DNA of 64,000 nt from Siphonodentalium dalli (GCA_032622095.1 CP136061.1:68391127-68455126); one strand, 5' to 3'; positions 50,301 to 56,089 are shown, counted from the first letter of the stretch. A program made the numbers and translations. The notes: generated by a model from the letters alone, not told the origin.

Positions 50301-51022
50301 ATCAATCACAGTTAATAAAGGTTTCCTGGTCAGAAGGCTGGTATTAACCCTTTACCCAACAGAAGGGCCCTGTGCCAATGCATTCTCTTATATATGCGAG
50401 TCGACCATAGGTCGCCTCGCATATATAAGAGAATGCATTGGCTTAACACATTAAAAATTATAAAATTGTTAAAGAATGTAAGAAAAAATGGTAAAAAAAG
50501 ATTTTTTTTAGGCCAATGCATTCTCTTATATATGCGAGGCGACCTATGGTCGACTCGCATATATAAGAGAATGCATTGGCACAGGGCTAACTGTAACTAT
50601 CACAATGTTGTCAAGGAGCCGGTTCCAATGATATCCATATTTGTATGGTTCTATTGAGACAGACCGAAGATATTTTAGGCTGTTGAAGCTTTATTTGGCC
50701 GGTTTTGGCCGGTTTGTTGGGTAAAGGGTTAATACATGTAGTTTATTTTAAACCAGTTTTCATAATGGAAACGAACCTCATCGAGACATTGAAATGCTGG
50801 GCTTGCCGACACTTCAATCTGCCCTTCTTCCTGTTGAATGACCTTCGGGGGAAGAGGGGCGATGGGAGCAGCATTCTCTAGGGATTTAGATTTTTCACTG
50901 CCATCATCGATATCATAATCATCTTTTTCTTTTCCATCATCACTCTTTTCTTCCTTTGACTCTTCCTTTTCGTTTGTCTCTTCTCTATTTGTATCAATCT
51001 CACCTGAATCAATGTCACTCAT
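26160..51022 (-). CDS. CCDC146: CCDC146 orthologue, coiled-coil ciliary/centriolar protein (19 coding exons)
   Basis: Joined from 19 minus-strand exons: 51022-50777, 49642-49560, 48384-48175, 47334-47277, 46692-46516, 45910-45837, 44784-44557, 43284-43098, 42296-42201, 41447-41322, 40520-40387, 37903-37739, 35938-35714, 34781-34717, 32695-32532, 31163-31035, 28768-28631, 27859-27611 and 26363-26160. The total is 2958 nt (985 codons plus TAG); every junction is GT-AG and keeps frame. Human CCDC146 (955 aa, recalled) matches along the whole length, for example the C-terminus [14 protein letters not shown] against human MRHIRKPVIKPVEI. The protein has an acidic N-terminus (residues 1-60), then almost continuous coiled coil to about 915 and a proline-rich conserved tail. 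The family is a microtubule-associated centriole/axoneme protein needed for sperm flagella; the Chlamydomonas relative is MBO2. The start has A at -3. Confidence 0.95.
26723..26976. mobile_element. CCTTTCTATACTAAAT MITE in intron 18, near full length
   Basis: Left TTAA (26719-26722), right ATAA. The left end reads CCTTTCTATACTAAATACTC; the right end, reversed, CCATTTCTATACTAAATGGA. The interior has the mirrored GTTCAACAAACGACC / GGTCGTTTGTT hairpin. TTAA with CCCTTT-type ends suggests a piggyBac-like MITE (inference). Confidence 0.75.
27177..27295. repeat. GAATGAGGTCC hairpin family, copy 3
   Basis: TTTGCAGAATGATGTTCCCG / mirrored TACCTCATTCTG around a diverged loop. In intron 18. Confidence 0.65.
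27396..27560. repeat. GAATGAGGTCC hairpin family, copy 4
   Basis: Same lead as copy 2 (GGATATAGAAACT, AACAATGTTAACTTGAGA, CTTCCCATAATATGAGGCCC), then a short hairpin GTGATGCTAGCATCAC. It ends about 50 bp from exon 18. Confidence 0.7.
27611..27859 (-). CDS. CCDC146: CCDC146 exon 18
   Basis: Residues 836-918, phase 0 at both ends. [14 protein letters not shown] and [19 protein letters not shown] match human KMMALVAELSMKQA and RIEKGLPLNKEIEKEWLKV. Acceptor TTTGTTTTCAG, donor GTAAGT. Confidence 0.95.
27917..28020. mobile_element. TTAA-flanked GAGAATGCATTGGCACAG MITE, short copy
   Basis: TTAA at 27913-27916 and 28021-28024. Ends TCCATTCGTGACGGGAGCT and AGCTCCAGTCATGAAAGGA are inverted. The right TTAA is shared with the element that starts at 28025, so two elements abut on one TTAA. 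Confidence 0.75.
28025..28126. mobile_element. CCCTTTCTWTACTAAAT MITE, truncated half
   Basis: Begins CCCTTTCTTTACTAAATGGA right after the shared TTAA and runs through TTATAAAAGTATA, ATAGTCTATTATTCATTTGG and ATGAGCAGA, then stops; the second half of the element is missing. Confidence 0.65.
28631..28768 (-). CDS. CCDC146: CCDC146 exon 17
   Basis: Residues 790-835, phase 0 at both ends. [19 protein letters not shown] (human EEKLLEKDFIYEQVSRLTD), ends [10 protein letters not shown]. Donor GTAAGT. Confidence 0.94.
29200..30088. other. Intron 16 stretch with AAGGGTTTTCAAGG repeats
   Basis: TTCAAGGGTTTTC is repeated at about 29608, 29635 and 29668, with related GAATTCAAGGGTATTCAAG near 30910. ORFs here (up to 126 codons) overlap these repeats and are not credible genes. 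Confidence 0.45.
30089..30212. repeat. Hairpin MITE-like inverted repeat in intron 16
   Basis: Arms TGAACAAACATACCGTTAGT...GTGTAGCCAGATAGAG and the mirrored CCATCTGGCTTCACCATAAC...TTTGTTCAG, with an AAGGCAAAGG loop. Confidence 0.75.
31035..31163 (-). CDS. CCDC146: CCDC146 exon 16
   Basis: Residues 747-789, phase 0 at both ends. [18 protein letters not shown], then [19 protein letters not shown], matching human RFLPGKDLTEKEMIQKLDK. Acceptor TTATGCTTACAG, donor GTAAGT. Confidence 0.92.
31232..31929. mobile_element. CCCTTTCTATACTAAA MITE interrupted by a CATAACTCTGG repeat
   Basis: CCCTTTCTATACTAAA breaks at 31247 and the element resumes ACTCATTGACAAGTAGTT at about 31790. The ~540-bp insert starts CAAGAGG, contains two diverged units (GCCATAACTCTGG, AATATCAGCTAAATCTGCC, GCTGAACAATAATGCAAAAT), has a GACGGACGTA microsatellite and ends GGGGGCATAAT. 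An insert with the same start and end sits at the same point of the copy at 34.9 kb. Confidence 0.6.
31934..32140. mobile_element. TTAA-flanked near-perfect hairpin MITE
   Basis: TTAA at 31930-31933 and 32141-32144. Ends CCCTTTCAGTGCCAAGTC and the mirrored GACTTGGCACTGAAAGGG. The whole 207 bp folds as a hairpin around GAGCTCTAAGAGCTC with very few mismatches, so it looks young. piggyBac-like by TTAA and CCCTTT (inference). Confidence 0.88.
32298..32511. mobile_element. TTAA-flanked GAGAATGCATTGGCACAG MITE, full copy
   Basis: TTAA at 32294-32297 and 32512-32515. Contains CCATGACTGGAGCTTCCTGA, CCCTGTGCCAATGCATTCTC and two ATATATGCGAG blocks, and ends CGGCTCCGTAACAAAAGGG. It lies about 20 bp from exon 15. 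Confidence 0.75.
32532..32695 (-). CDS. CCDC146: CCDC146 exon 15
   Basis: Residues 692-746, ends in phase 0. Coiled coil; ends [16 protein letters not shown], aligning with human PAKRSLDADLAVLQIQ. Confidence 0.93.
33360..34120. repeat. Tandem ~175-bp repeat (CATCCGGAAACC family) in intron 14
   Basis: At least three units, each with GTAACTCTG or ATAACTCT, ATCGGATCAAACTCAAATTC, GACCTGTATTTTGATAT and GTTATCATCCGGAAACC. It ends in a GGACGGACGACGGACAGACGG-like microsatellite and a CCCCCGAAAA...GGGGGAC stretch. Related sequence occurs at 31.4, 35.0 and 42.0 kb. Confidence 0.7.
34678..34733. repeat. 32-bp duplication of the exon 14 donor boundary
   Basis: AATTTACCTTGTATATTGAC occurs at 34678 and 34710. 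The right copy spans the real exon 14 end and donor; the left copy lies 32 bp into the intron and keeps an intact donor (ACAAG then GTAAAT on the minus strand). Confidence 0.85.
34717..34781 (-). CDS. CCDC146: CCDC146 exon 14
   Basis: Residues 670-691 plus one base. [19 protein letters not shown], against human GVQLIEREEEICIFYEKIN. The donor (ACAAG then GTAAAT) is duplicated 32 bp downstream; use of that copy would shift the frame. Confidence 0.92.
34925..35680. mobile_element. CCCTTTCTATACTAAA MITE with two nested insertions
   Basis: Starts as CCATTCTATATTAAA, then a ~530-bp insert (starts CAAGAGCATCG, contains CATCCGGAAAC units, ends GGGCATAAAATAA), then TCATTGATGAGTA, then a half CAGTAATGC MITE (35501-35596), then the MITE's GTTCAGATAATATGTTCAAC / TATTATCTGACCATTTTCC hairpin. 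Confidence 0.6.
35501..35596. mobile_element. CAGTAATGC hairpin MITE, copy 3 (left arm only)
   Basis: Begins at TA CAGTAATGCCCTAGTAATCG and runs to CATTCATCGGA, then ends abruptly; the right arm is missing. It is inserted at a TA in the older MITE at 34925-35680. Confidence 0.8.
35714..35938 (-). CDS. CCDC146: CCDC146 exon 13
   Basis: Residues 595-669 plus two bases. Ends with [19 protein letters not shown], differing from human at one position (Q for the first K). Donor ATAG then GTCAGT, same phase as the previous exon. Confidence 0.95.
35990..37430. other. Intron 12, non-coding
   Basis: No repeat family recognised between about 35990 and 37430. Plus-strand ORFs up to 92 codons have no domain and no splice context. 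Confidence 0.45.
37439..37689. mobile_element. GAGAATGCATTGGCACAG MITE, full copy
   Basis: Right TTAA at 37690-37693; left flank GTAA. Ends CCCTTTCATGATGGGAG and CTCCAGTCATGGAATGG. Contains GGTCAAGGTAAATATTGTTAGGCC and mirrored CTCTTATATATGCGAG. It ends 49 bp from exon 12. Confidence 0.75.
37739..37903 (-). CDS. CCDC146: CCDC146 exon 12
   Basis: Residues 540-594 plus two bases. Contains [19 protein letters not shown], one of the best conserved family segments (human FAKLYDTIRNERNKFVNLL). Confidence 0.95.
38008..38030. repeat. Poly(C) tract
   Basis: C run with an interrupting A, inside a short proline-rich ORF that is an artefact. Confidence 0.85.
38031..39215. other. Intron 11, non-coding
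   Basis: AT-rich; a GGTCACATGACC-like palindromic patch at about 38403-38435. No gene. Confidence 0.45.
39216..39500. repeat. Internal direct repeat (AATAAAGAGCG), related to 41.6 kb
   Basis: AATAAAGAGCGTCCATGTTTTCG and TATAAAGAGCGTCCATGCTTCCG (in part) begin two units that end ACAATAAAGAG(A)GCGTTTTC / GCGTTCTAAATTA. A diverged third unit lies at 41625-41760 (ATAAAGAGCTTCCACA). Confidence 0.6.
39501..40380. other. Intron 11, non-coding
   Basis: No repeat family or gene recognised. Two overlapping plus ORFs at about 39984-40350 lack domain features. Confidence 0.4.
40387..40520 (-). CDS. CCDC146: CCDC146 exon 11
   Basis: Residues 496-539 plus two bases. [19 protein letters not shown] aligns with human DEKEQKSKDFLKAQQKY. 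Acceptor GGATCATTCAG, donor GTAAGT. The next intron is the longest (about 2.5 kb). Confidence 0.92.
40857..41031. mobile_element. GAGAATGCATTGGCACAG MITE, left end lost
   Basis: CCTCGCATATATAAGATAAT, GGTCAAGGTAAATATTGG, CTCTTATATATGCGAGGCTC, GAGAATGCATTGGCACAAAG, then AAGCTCCCGTCATGGTAGGG before TTAA (41032-41035). Confidence 0.7.
41322..41447 (-). CDS. CCDC146: CCDC146 exon 10
   Basis: Residues 454-495, phase 0 at both ends. Begins [19 protein letters not shown] and ends [11 protein letters not shown] (human VVNLLRMTQIK). Donor AAG then GTCAAT is weak but the phase fits. Confidence 0.9.
41450..42195. other. Intron 9 with CATAACTCTGG-type repeat fragments
   Basis: 41625-41760 matches the 39.2-kb repeat. 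41985-42140 matches the CATCCGGAAACC family (GTTACTCTGGTAAAAATTGA, CTTGACCTGTATTTTTCATG, then GATGGATG microsatellite). Confidence 0.5.
42201..42296 (-). CDS. CCDC146: CCDC146 exon 9
   Basis: Residues 422-453, phase 0 at both ends. Contains [18 protein letters not shown], against human RRELHKEVEVAKRNLAQQ. Donor GTTAGC. Confidence 0.93.
42505..42690. mobile_element. CCTTTTCTTTACTAAAT MITE, 3' truncated
   Basis: CTTTACTAAATACTCATTGA, then GTTCAACAAACAACC and TTCTATTGTCTGTCATCTGC; it stops before the GGGAGAATCC end. Confidence 0.65.
42788..43089. repeat. Perfect 151-bp tandem duplication next to exon 8
   Basis: Two identical copies, each starting TAGGATTCAAGTAACTATCC and ending AAATTTAAATAACAG(T). 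I saw no mismatch between them. The array ends about 8 bp before the exon 8 donor on the plus-strand map. Confidence 0.92.
43098..43284 (-). CDS. CCDC146: CCDC146 exon 8
   Basis: Residues 359-421, ends in phase 0. [19 protein letters not shown], then [19 protein letters not shown], matching human REKERDFRNLRKMELLLKV. Donor CAG then GTAAGA; a perfect 151-bp duplication begins about 10 bp into the following intron. Confidence 0.93.
43290..44160. other. Intron 7, non-coding
   Basis: No repeat family clearly recognised; a CATAACTCTGG fragment near 43868. Short plus and minus ORFs without domains. Confidence 0.4.
44166..44285. mobile_element. GAGAATGCATTGGCACAG MITE, degraded
   Basis: TTAA at 44162-44165, then CCCTTTCATGTTGCAGC, a shortened TATAAGAGAATGCACTCG and GGTCAAGGTAAATATAGG; the right end is lost after CTCTTATG. 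Confidence 0.6.
44557..44784 (-). CDS. CCDC146: CCDC146 exon 7
   Basis: Residues 283-358 plus two bases. Heptad-rich coiled coil ([19 protein letters not shown]) of about the length missing from the human alignment at this point; residue identity is low. Acceptor CCCTTCGTATAG, donor GTTAGT. A plus-strand ORF over it is a shadow. Confidence 0.85.
44828..45045. repeat. Diverged ~107-bp tandem duplication in intron 6
   Basis: TATAGTCAGAAA (44831, 44938), AAAATAGAATGGCTAC and ACCCTCCATAGATA occur once in each unit. Confidence 0.75.
45046..45830. other. Intron 6, non-coding
   Basis: Nothing recognised. Confidence 0.4.
45837..45910 (-). CDS. CCDC146: CCDC146 exon 6
   Basis: Residues 259-282 plus two bases. 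Reads [19 protein letters not shown], aligning with human HQTIPVQIGKEIEK. Acceptor GCTTTTGTAG, donor GTAAGT. Confidence 0.88.
45915..47270. other. Introns 5 and 4, non-coding apart from exon 5
   Basis: No repeats or genes recognised on either side of exon 5 (46516-46692). Confidence 0.4.
46516..46692 (-). CDS. CCDC146: CCDC146 exon 5
   Basis: Residues 200-258, phase 0 at both ends. Begins [10 protein letters not shown] (human EMEKKMKILR) and contains [15 protein letters not shown]. Coiled coil. Confidence 0.93.
47277..47334 (-). CDS. CCDC146: CCDC146 exon 4
   Basis: Residues 180-199, too short for ORF prediction. Reads [19 protein letters not shown], matching human KEEKIIIVKEFEKITKPG. Acceptor TTTATTGCAG, donor GTGAGT, ends in phase 0. 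Confidence 0.9.
47335..47716. other. Intron 3, part without repeats
   Basis: Non-coding. The donor-site minisatellite follows. Confidence 0.4.
47717..48174. repeat. Minisatellite made of the exon 3 donor boundary
   Basis: Ten units of 35-54 bp lie directly downstream (transcription sense) of exon 3. Each unit copies the last ~30 bp of exon 3 and its donor: on the plus strand GAACTCACCATTCGATTTTA, CTCCATTTGATATTG. Unit starts are near 47717, 47761, 47801, 47844, 47888, 47942, 47977, 48030, 48074 and 48122; the true boundary is the eleventh, at 48167. Most units keep an intact GGTGAGTTC donor. A 93-codon minus ORF over the array is an artefact of the repeats. Confidence 0.9.
48175..48384 (-). 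CDS. CCDC146: CCDC146 exon 3
   Basis: Residues 110-179 plus two bases. Contains [18 protein letters not shown], nearly identical to human. A second AG six bases inside (exon start 48378) would drop two residues in frame. The donor (GAATG then GTGAGT) and the last ~45 bp of exon are repeated ten more times in the intron that follows. Confidence 0.92.
48526..49371. mobile_element. Palindrome-array element (TATGGGA family) in intron 2
   Basis: The left part TTCACATTTATTAATAATTG and CTTAAGCGCAATT mirror the right part AATTATTTAATAAATGTGAA and TAAGTCCAATT, ending AGTGGCCTCCCATA. The left terminal TATGGGAGG is missing. Several CTTAAG palindromes lie near both ends; the middle is a 39-bp minisatellite. 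Confidence 0.7.
48693..49050. repeat. 39-bp minisatellite, nine units
   Basis: Unit AGAATCTCACCGGCTAGTCA, then TCATGCAGACTATGCTATA. Nine nearly identical units; variants are CCAGCT once, and GATTATG or GAATATG in place of GACTATG. It sits inside the palindrome-array element. Confidence 0.93.
49560..49642 (-). CDS. CCDC146: CCDC146 exon 2
   Basis: Residues 83-109 plus two bases. Reads [19 protein letters not shown], aligning with human GKLPGTRMAALKAKY. Acceptor TATATATTGCAG, donor GTAAGA. Confidence 0.92.
49650..50343. other. Intron 1, non-coding
   Basis: Nothing recognised apart from an ACCCTTTTTGTACTGAATGG fragment near 49682, related to the TACTAAATGG MITEs. Confidence 0.4.
50348..50728. 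mobile_element. TTAA-flanked double-hairpin MITE next to exon 1
   Basis: TTAA at 50344-50347 and 50729-50732. Ends CCCTTTACCCAACA and the mirrored TGTTGGGTAAAGGG. Inside are two CCAATGCATTCTCTTATATA hairpins in inverted order around an A-rich middle. It ends 48 bp from the exon 1 donor. Confidence 0.88.
50777..51022 (-). CDS. CCDC146: CCDC146 exon 1 (coding part)
   Basis: Residues 1-82. Begins at ATG (51022-51020, context GCACCATGAG) and ends in phase 0 at GATGAG then GTTCGT. Very acidic (many D/E/K/S) up to about residue 60, then the conserved SPAFQCLDE, aligning with human TPAFIFLHE. An AG acceptor just upstream (51030-51031 on plus, read as ATTACAG) suggests a separate upstream non-coding exon. 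Confidence 0.9.
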
Positions 51023-51134
51023 GGTGCAACTGTAATGAATATTTACATGTTGATGTGTTAGTCATTAAATCAAAGGTGCATGTGTATTCAGGGCTCTGAA
51101 GTCGTACTAGTACTGAATTATCTTCCCTATTTAA

Positions 51135-51390
51135 CCCTTTCTATACTAAATGGATTCTCCCACTGTTATAAAAGTGTGCACTGGAATAGTCTATCATTCG
51201 TTTGGAGGGGTGCCCAGAACAAAATGAGCAGATAACAGACATACGAAAAAATTAAACAAACTTGTGCAGAATGTTGCATATTCACTGGCGGGAATGTTCA
51301 GATAATGGTTGTTTGTTGAACTTATCATCTGAACATTTCCTAAGGGAACTACTGGTCAATAAGTATTCAGTACAGAAAGGACAGGAAGGG
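51135..51390. mobile_element. CCCTTTCTATACTAAAT MITE 5' of CCDC146
   Basis: TTAA at 51131-51134. Left CCCTTTCTATACTAAATGGA; right, reversed, CCTTTCTGTACTGAATACTT. The interior has AATGAGCAGATAACAGAC and a hairpin AATGTTCAGATAATGGTTG / mirrored ATCTGAACATT. Copies 26723 and 51135 are in opposite orientation. Confidence 0.78.
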
Positions 51391-51832
51391 TTCAAATTAA
51401 AATTACCAAATTATGTGCAATAGATATATATTATTTTTCAGACAATTTGTTGTGATGAATATCGGCAAAGCATCCATGTCCATCTAGAGGGGACAGGATC
51501 ACATGCCCTAGTAGCGTGACGGACAGTCATTCTACATATTTTTTTTTTTATCAGGGGCAGTTCCAGAAGGTGAAACTGAGTGCTTCTGAAGATCTGGGTG
51601 AAGGTCTCACCTTGGCCAAGGTTGGGTAGGGCATGGGAGTGTCTCACTTCCTGTTGGTGGGGTTCCGGATAAAAAATATTTAATTTTGGACATAAAATAT
51701 GGAGGACTCTGGTGGCATTTCAGATATATCCAATTTTATTGATGCTAATTTCAGATTGTAAAATAATCACATTTTTTGTGTGAATACCCCACTTTTCTAG
51801 AATTCAATTATGAGCATGCTGGAATTGAACAC
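51391..51832. other. Non-coding stretch 5' of CCDC146
   Basis: The promoter and any non-coding first exon of CCDC146 should lie upstream of 51030, but I cannot place them. Confidence 0.35.
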
Positions 51833-52072
51833 ATCCATGACTGGAGATTTCTTAAATTTTGTGAAAACCCTGTGTCAGTGCATTCTCTTATATATGCGAG
51901 CCTCACATATATAAGAGAATACATTGGCCAAACAGTGTTTACCTTGACCGTGTAAGCCAGTGCATTCTCTAATATATGCGAGACTCTCTATGGGAGATTC
52001 GCATTTATATATGAGAATACACTGGCACAGGATCTGTAATGCTGCACCAGCGCAGCTCCCGTCATGAAAGGA
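51833..52072. mobile_element. GAGAATGCATTGGCACAG MITE, full copy
   Basis: CCATGACTGGAGATTTC, AACCCTGTGTCAGTGCATTC, CTTACACGG-type GGTCAAG segment, ATATGAGAATACACTGGCAC and CGCAGCTCCCGTCATGAAAG before TTAA (52073-52076). Confidence 0.75.
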
Positions 52073-52079
52073 TTAACAT

Positions 52080-52790
52080 AAAAAAATATACTCACATGAA
52101 CAACATCACAAATTTAATAAAGTTTGATTCAGTTATATCGATCATGCAATATAAATTAATAAACAATATAAATTAATAAACGCCATTTTGGCGTGAAACT
52201 TTTTATTGCATTTTCGGAATCTACGTATTTTATTACATAGGTTCATCAGATAACTTGTCCATATTTCAAGTATAAATACCTATTTTTGGGGTGTTTTTCA
52301 AGGAAATTTGTGGTCTAAAAAGTTTAGTTAATTCTAAAATGTCATAAAATTTATTCTCGAAAACGTTCCTGGTAGGATAATTCTGATTGGATTGTTTTGA
52401 AGAAGAATGGCTGGAGGGCGTATCCTCCTTATCCTGAGTGACAGGGACTAACAAGGCCATGGGAATCGTCAAAACAAACTTGTTACACAAGGTTATATGA
52501 GTAACATTTCTAATAATTTCTACTTTTTACTTCTAAAAAGTTGTATCACACCAAAAAATCACATTTTCTCATCAACTAGAAGATAATTGAACATGAAAGT
52601 GAAAAATATTATAACAACTGTGATATGAGGTACCGTGTTATTGTGCAAGTTATATGCATATACCAATTATATTTACCTATATAGATAAATAGTTTTTTGT
52701 TTCTCCTGAACAATTTGATTTTCCGGAGGAACTAAATTTTAGAAGCCCACAGATGATATGTCAAATACCTGAACTAATGTTCATTCACAT
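52080..52790. other. Non-coding stretch
   Basis: A short AATATAAATTAATAAAC duplication near 52150. No gene. Confidence 0.4.
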
Positions 52791-52791
52791 A

Positions 52792-52953
52792 CAGTAATGC
52801 CCTAAGTAATCGAATCTTTAACTACAGCAGAATTATGGGTAACTTTTCAGGATTTAGTCGGAAATATGGCTTGTTGCCATTCATCGGAAAGCTCTCCAAA
52901 AGTTACCCATAATTTTGCTGTAGTTAAAGAGTCGATTACTTAGGGCATTACTG
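52792..52953. mobile_element. CAGTAATGC hairpin MITE, copy 4 (internal deletion)
   Basis: TA at 52790-52791 and 52954-52955. Left arm complete to GAAAGCTCTCC; the right arm resumes at AAAAGTTACCCATAATT, so about 50 bp of the right arm near the loop is deleted. Ends CAGTAATGC and GCATTACTG are intact. Confidence 0.88.
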
Positions 52954-52959
52954 TACATA

Positions 52960-53450
52960 ATGTGCGTCCTTTAGTAGCATACAAGTGGATGTCTACTTGC
53001 GAATTCATTTTACAATATCCGAATAAGAAATGTCCACATTTCGGTTTAAAGTAATTCAACATATACTAGGTACCGGTAGTTGAAATGTTTCACTTCATGT
53101 TTTGCGGCATCTCAATGCTCCAAATAAAAATAATGCATGTGTACACATGAAATATCAACATCAAAATGATGCAGTTATACAATGTACAAGGGCCAAAAGC
53201 TGGCTGCTGACAGGCACCTGTCATGGGAATTAACCTCCAGAGGATTCTCATTCCACAGAAATATAAATTAAACCATCAATGGACATGTGCCCATGCATAT
53301 GGTAACAGTTAAGCTAGCTATGCTGGCTCATCCTATTCACTATATAATTCTATATCTCTTTCACTGCCATGCAGCACCACAGACAGATCTATATGCCACT
53401 GCCAAGCATTCTATATACATGTATAGCATATTCCTGCTATTAATATGGAT
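52960..53450. other. Non-coding stretch
   Basis: No gene or repeat family recognised. Confidence 0.4.
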
Positions 53451-54278
53451 TGGGTATTTTTCAATAAACTTTTGTATCTGCGGAGCTATTATCATGAAAC
53501 TTGGTATGCATGTAGGTATTGGTCTGGGGAATCGAAAATGTTCCCCAGTCCACCAGTCACGTGACCATGATCACGTTATGGTCACATGACTACAAACAAG
53601 ATGGCCACAACCCCAAAATATAAGAACATTTCTGTTTTTCTTAAATAACTTTTGTATTTGTAGAGATATTTTCACGAAAGTTAGTATATGTAAGTATGTA
53701 TCAGTATTGGGAATAGAAAATATGTTCTAGTCCGCCAGTGTCCCGTGTCCACGATCATGTGACCACAAAACAAGATGGCCGCCATCCCGAAATGTAAGAA
53801 CATGTTAGTACCGTACCGGTATATTGCTGCTAAATACATTGGGTGTTTCTCAATAACTTTTGTATCTGTAAAGGTATGTTCGTGAAACTTTTTTTTATAA
53901 TTTTTTCATATTTTTGATACAATTTATCAATTATTACAGTGGTGTATTTCATAAATACATAATTCATACATAAATTAATAATCATAGACACTGTGTATTA
54001 TGACCCTGTGTATAAATTAATTTGTCGCCATGCCACTCAAATGTGTTTTACACGATATTTGCCAATTTTTTTTTATTTCGTCTCATGATTTTGGTCTTAT
54101 ACTTTGTGAAACTGCAGAGGAAACTAGGTTTTAAGAAAGTTCAAAGTTCTGTAATAATGGACTTTTATGCTGTGCTATGAACACTATGGTTTTGGGATTT
54201 AATAGATAATCTTTTTTAACATAATTGGGACAAATGTCAACAATATATTGATTGGGATTAATAAATAATGTTGGGCTT

Positions 54279-54560
54279 TTAAACCTCTTTGGGGAAACTT
54301 CTCAATGATCGAGTGAAGAGAACATATCTAGGACACTGTCCCATTTTTTTCACAAATGCATTTCTAAGTGAGACATTCCATTTACATGCTTGTTTTTCAA
54401 TGTTATACTCTTGGTTAAAGAAAATAACGGCTGCTTCAAAACTTAAATTGTTTTTGCCGCATTTTGTTACGTATATATACCGCTTTGTCAACAGAATTAT
54501 GCTATTTATTGCAAGTACATTTGTTCCTGTACTTATCCCAAATAGTATATCTTCTGTTTT
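54279..54560 (-). pseudogene. LINE ORF2 fragment, part 3 (C-terminus)
   Basis: Reads EDILFGISTGTNVLAINSI, then LLTKRYIYVTKCGKNN, matching the end of L1/Tx1 ORF2 (ILFG...I..KRYIY). Two frame shifts and at least one stop mean the copy is dead. Confidence 0.8.
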
Positions 54561-55180
54561 TGAGGGAAGTTGTAAATGACATTTGAGTCCAACAGTACCG
54601 ATAGTTGGTTCCATATTTGTTTTACCTTTTGACAGGTAACAAGTAAATGTTGTATACTTTCCCTTTCTGTCTCACAAAAAGTGCATAGGTTTGATGTAGT
54701 AATTTTACATTTTTCTAGGAATACATTTGTCACCAAGGTATAATGATTTATTTGGAATTGAAAGGCTTGCAGTTTTGTGTTTTTTGTAACTTGAAAGACT
54801 CTTGCATAGATAAATTGCCAATTAATTTGCATTGGATCGAGATTTAGCTTTTGGCACCACCCAACTTGCGCACACGGTTTGTGTGGAACTAGCGAGTTTA
54901 TGAATTTCCAATAGAGGTATTTATTCAACTTGTCTTCTTGTATGATTTTTCCAACAAGTTCGCTTTTTTGAATAGTCTCCAATTTATTTTTCGAGGCTTT
55001 TATTATTTTTTTCCAAGTTGAAGGGATAGAGGTATTTATTACTCCTTGAAGGGTCAGATAGTTCACTTTCAAACTGTATTTGCTCGATAGTTCTTCTGTA
55101 TTCATGAATGTGCCATCCTCTCGCAAAATATCATTAATATATAAAACCTGTTTGTCTATTCATTGTCTAAAATATATGGG
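54533..55180 (-). pseudogene. LINE ORF2 fragment, part 2 (zinc knuckle)
   Basis: A different frame from part 1, with one further stop near 55155. LYINDILREDGTFMNTEEL resembles the L1 'YINDLLDENG' region. It ends with CTFCETERESIQHLLVTC, a C-x2-C-x8-H-x4-C zf-RVT knuckle. A second frame shift joins it to part 3 at about 54550. Confidence 0.85.
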
Positions 55181-55181
55181 T

Positions 55182-56089
55182 TTATATTGTATTTTCATAT
55201 ACATGTACATTATGGAAAATCGGTTGACTCTTATAATCTTCTACATTTATGGGTTCCGATGCTATCAATGCGTATGCAGATATTACATCTCTCCAGAAGG
55301 GATTCAGTTCTTTTGATATTCTCAACAAACTGGGCTTATTTAAATTGAGCATGGCCAAACCACCGTATTGGAAAATTTTGTTAAATAATAGTAATTTCCA
55401 TTCAGAAAAATTTAAGGGGTCAAGTAGTTTCTTCAGCCATGTGGCCTTCAGCGATTTTGTGAAGTATTTAATATCTGGAATTTTTAGGCCTCCCTTTTCT
55501 GTATCTTGAATGAGAGTATCTCGTTTTATCTCATCGCGCTTTCCATTCCAAAAAAAAACAAATAGCAAGCCCTGCATTTCCTTTAGTATCTTAGGTTGCG
55601 GATCTGGTAACACAGACATTGTTTGAATAATTATAGGGAGTACCAGCATTTTTATTACAGTGGCCTTCCCAATATGGGACAGTGTCCTTAAAGCCCAATG
55701 CTTTAATATGTTCTCTATTTTACATTTTTTTTCTTCCCAATTTTCAGACACTAACAGGGGATCTTCCAAGTTAAATAACACCCCAAGAGTTTTGAACTTT
55801 CCTCTGAGATTCCATCTTAAATTAGTGTTTGTATGTAATGATTTTGTATACCCTCTTCTTTTCCCAAACCACACCGCTTCTGTTTTTTCAAAATTTGCTC
55901 TCAACCCTGATACTCTTTCAAAGGATTTTATTAAATTTATAGTTCCATTGAGCGATGATTCACTACTGTCAAGCCAAAGTGTTGAATCATCTGCATATTG
56001 GCTTATTTTGTATTCTGTATCATTTATTCTCACACCTTTAATGTCGTTATCATATTTGAAAGTAGCTGCAAATGTTTCAATACTTGTTT
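55182..56089 (-). pseudogene. LINE RT fragment, part 1 (YADD to thumb/connection)
   Basis: About 300 codons open from the 5' break. Contains YADDSTLWLDSSESSLN (catalytic aspartates), GLRANFEKTEAVWFGKRR, then LLFVFFWNGKRDEIKRDTL and GGLKIPDIKYFTKSLKATW, typical of L1/Tx1-type ORF2. It is interrupted by a stop and frame shift at about 55180. The reading frame entered from the flanking repeat at 56105 is accidental. Confidence 0.88.

Larger units (their letters stand above)
53891..56089 (-). mobile_element. 5'-truncated LINE (L1/Tx1-like) with 9-bp target duplication
   Basis: GTGAAACTT flanks the insertion at 53882-53890 and 56090-56098. On the minus strand the 5' break falls inside the reverse transcriptase, just before its ISQYADDSTLWL catalytic block; the endonuclease and the RT fingers are absent. 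The 3' end runs into an A-rich tail (plus strand TTTTTTATAATTTTTTCAT). Typical target-primed insertion of a truncated non-LTR retrotransposon. The clade call rests on the YADD block, the FFWNGKRDEIKRDTL region and the C-terminal zinc knuckle. Confidence 0.92.

Noticed and set aside
50242-50657. Overlapping ORFs sharing RIYKRMHW on both strands
   Set aside because: They are translations of the mirrored CATATATAAGAGAATGCATTGG hairpins.
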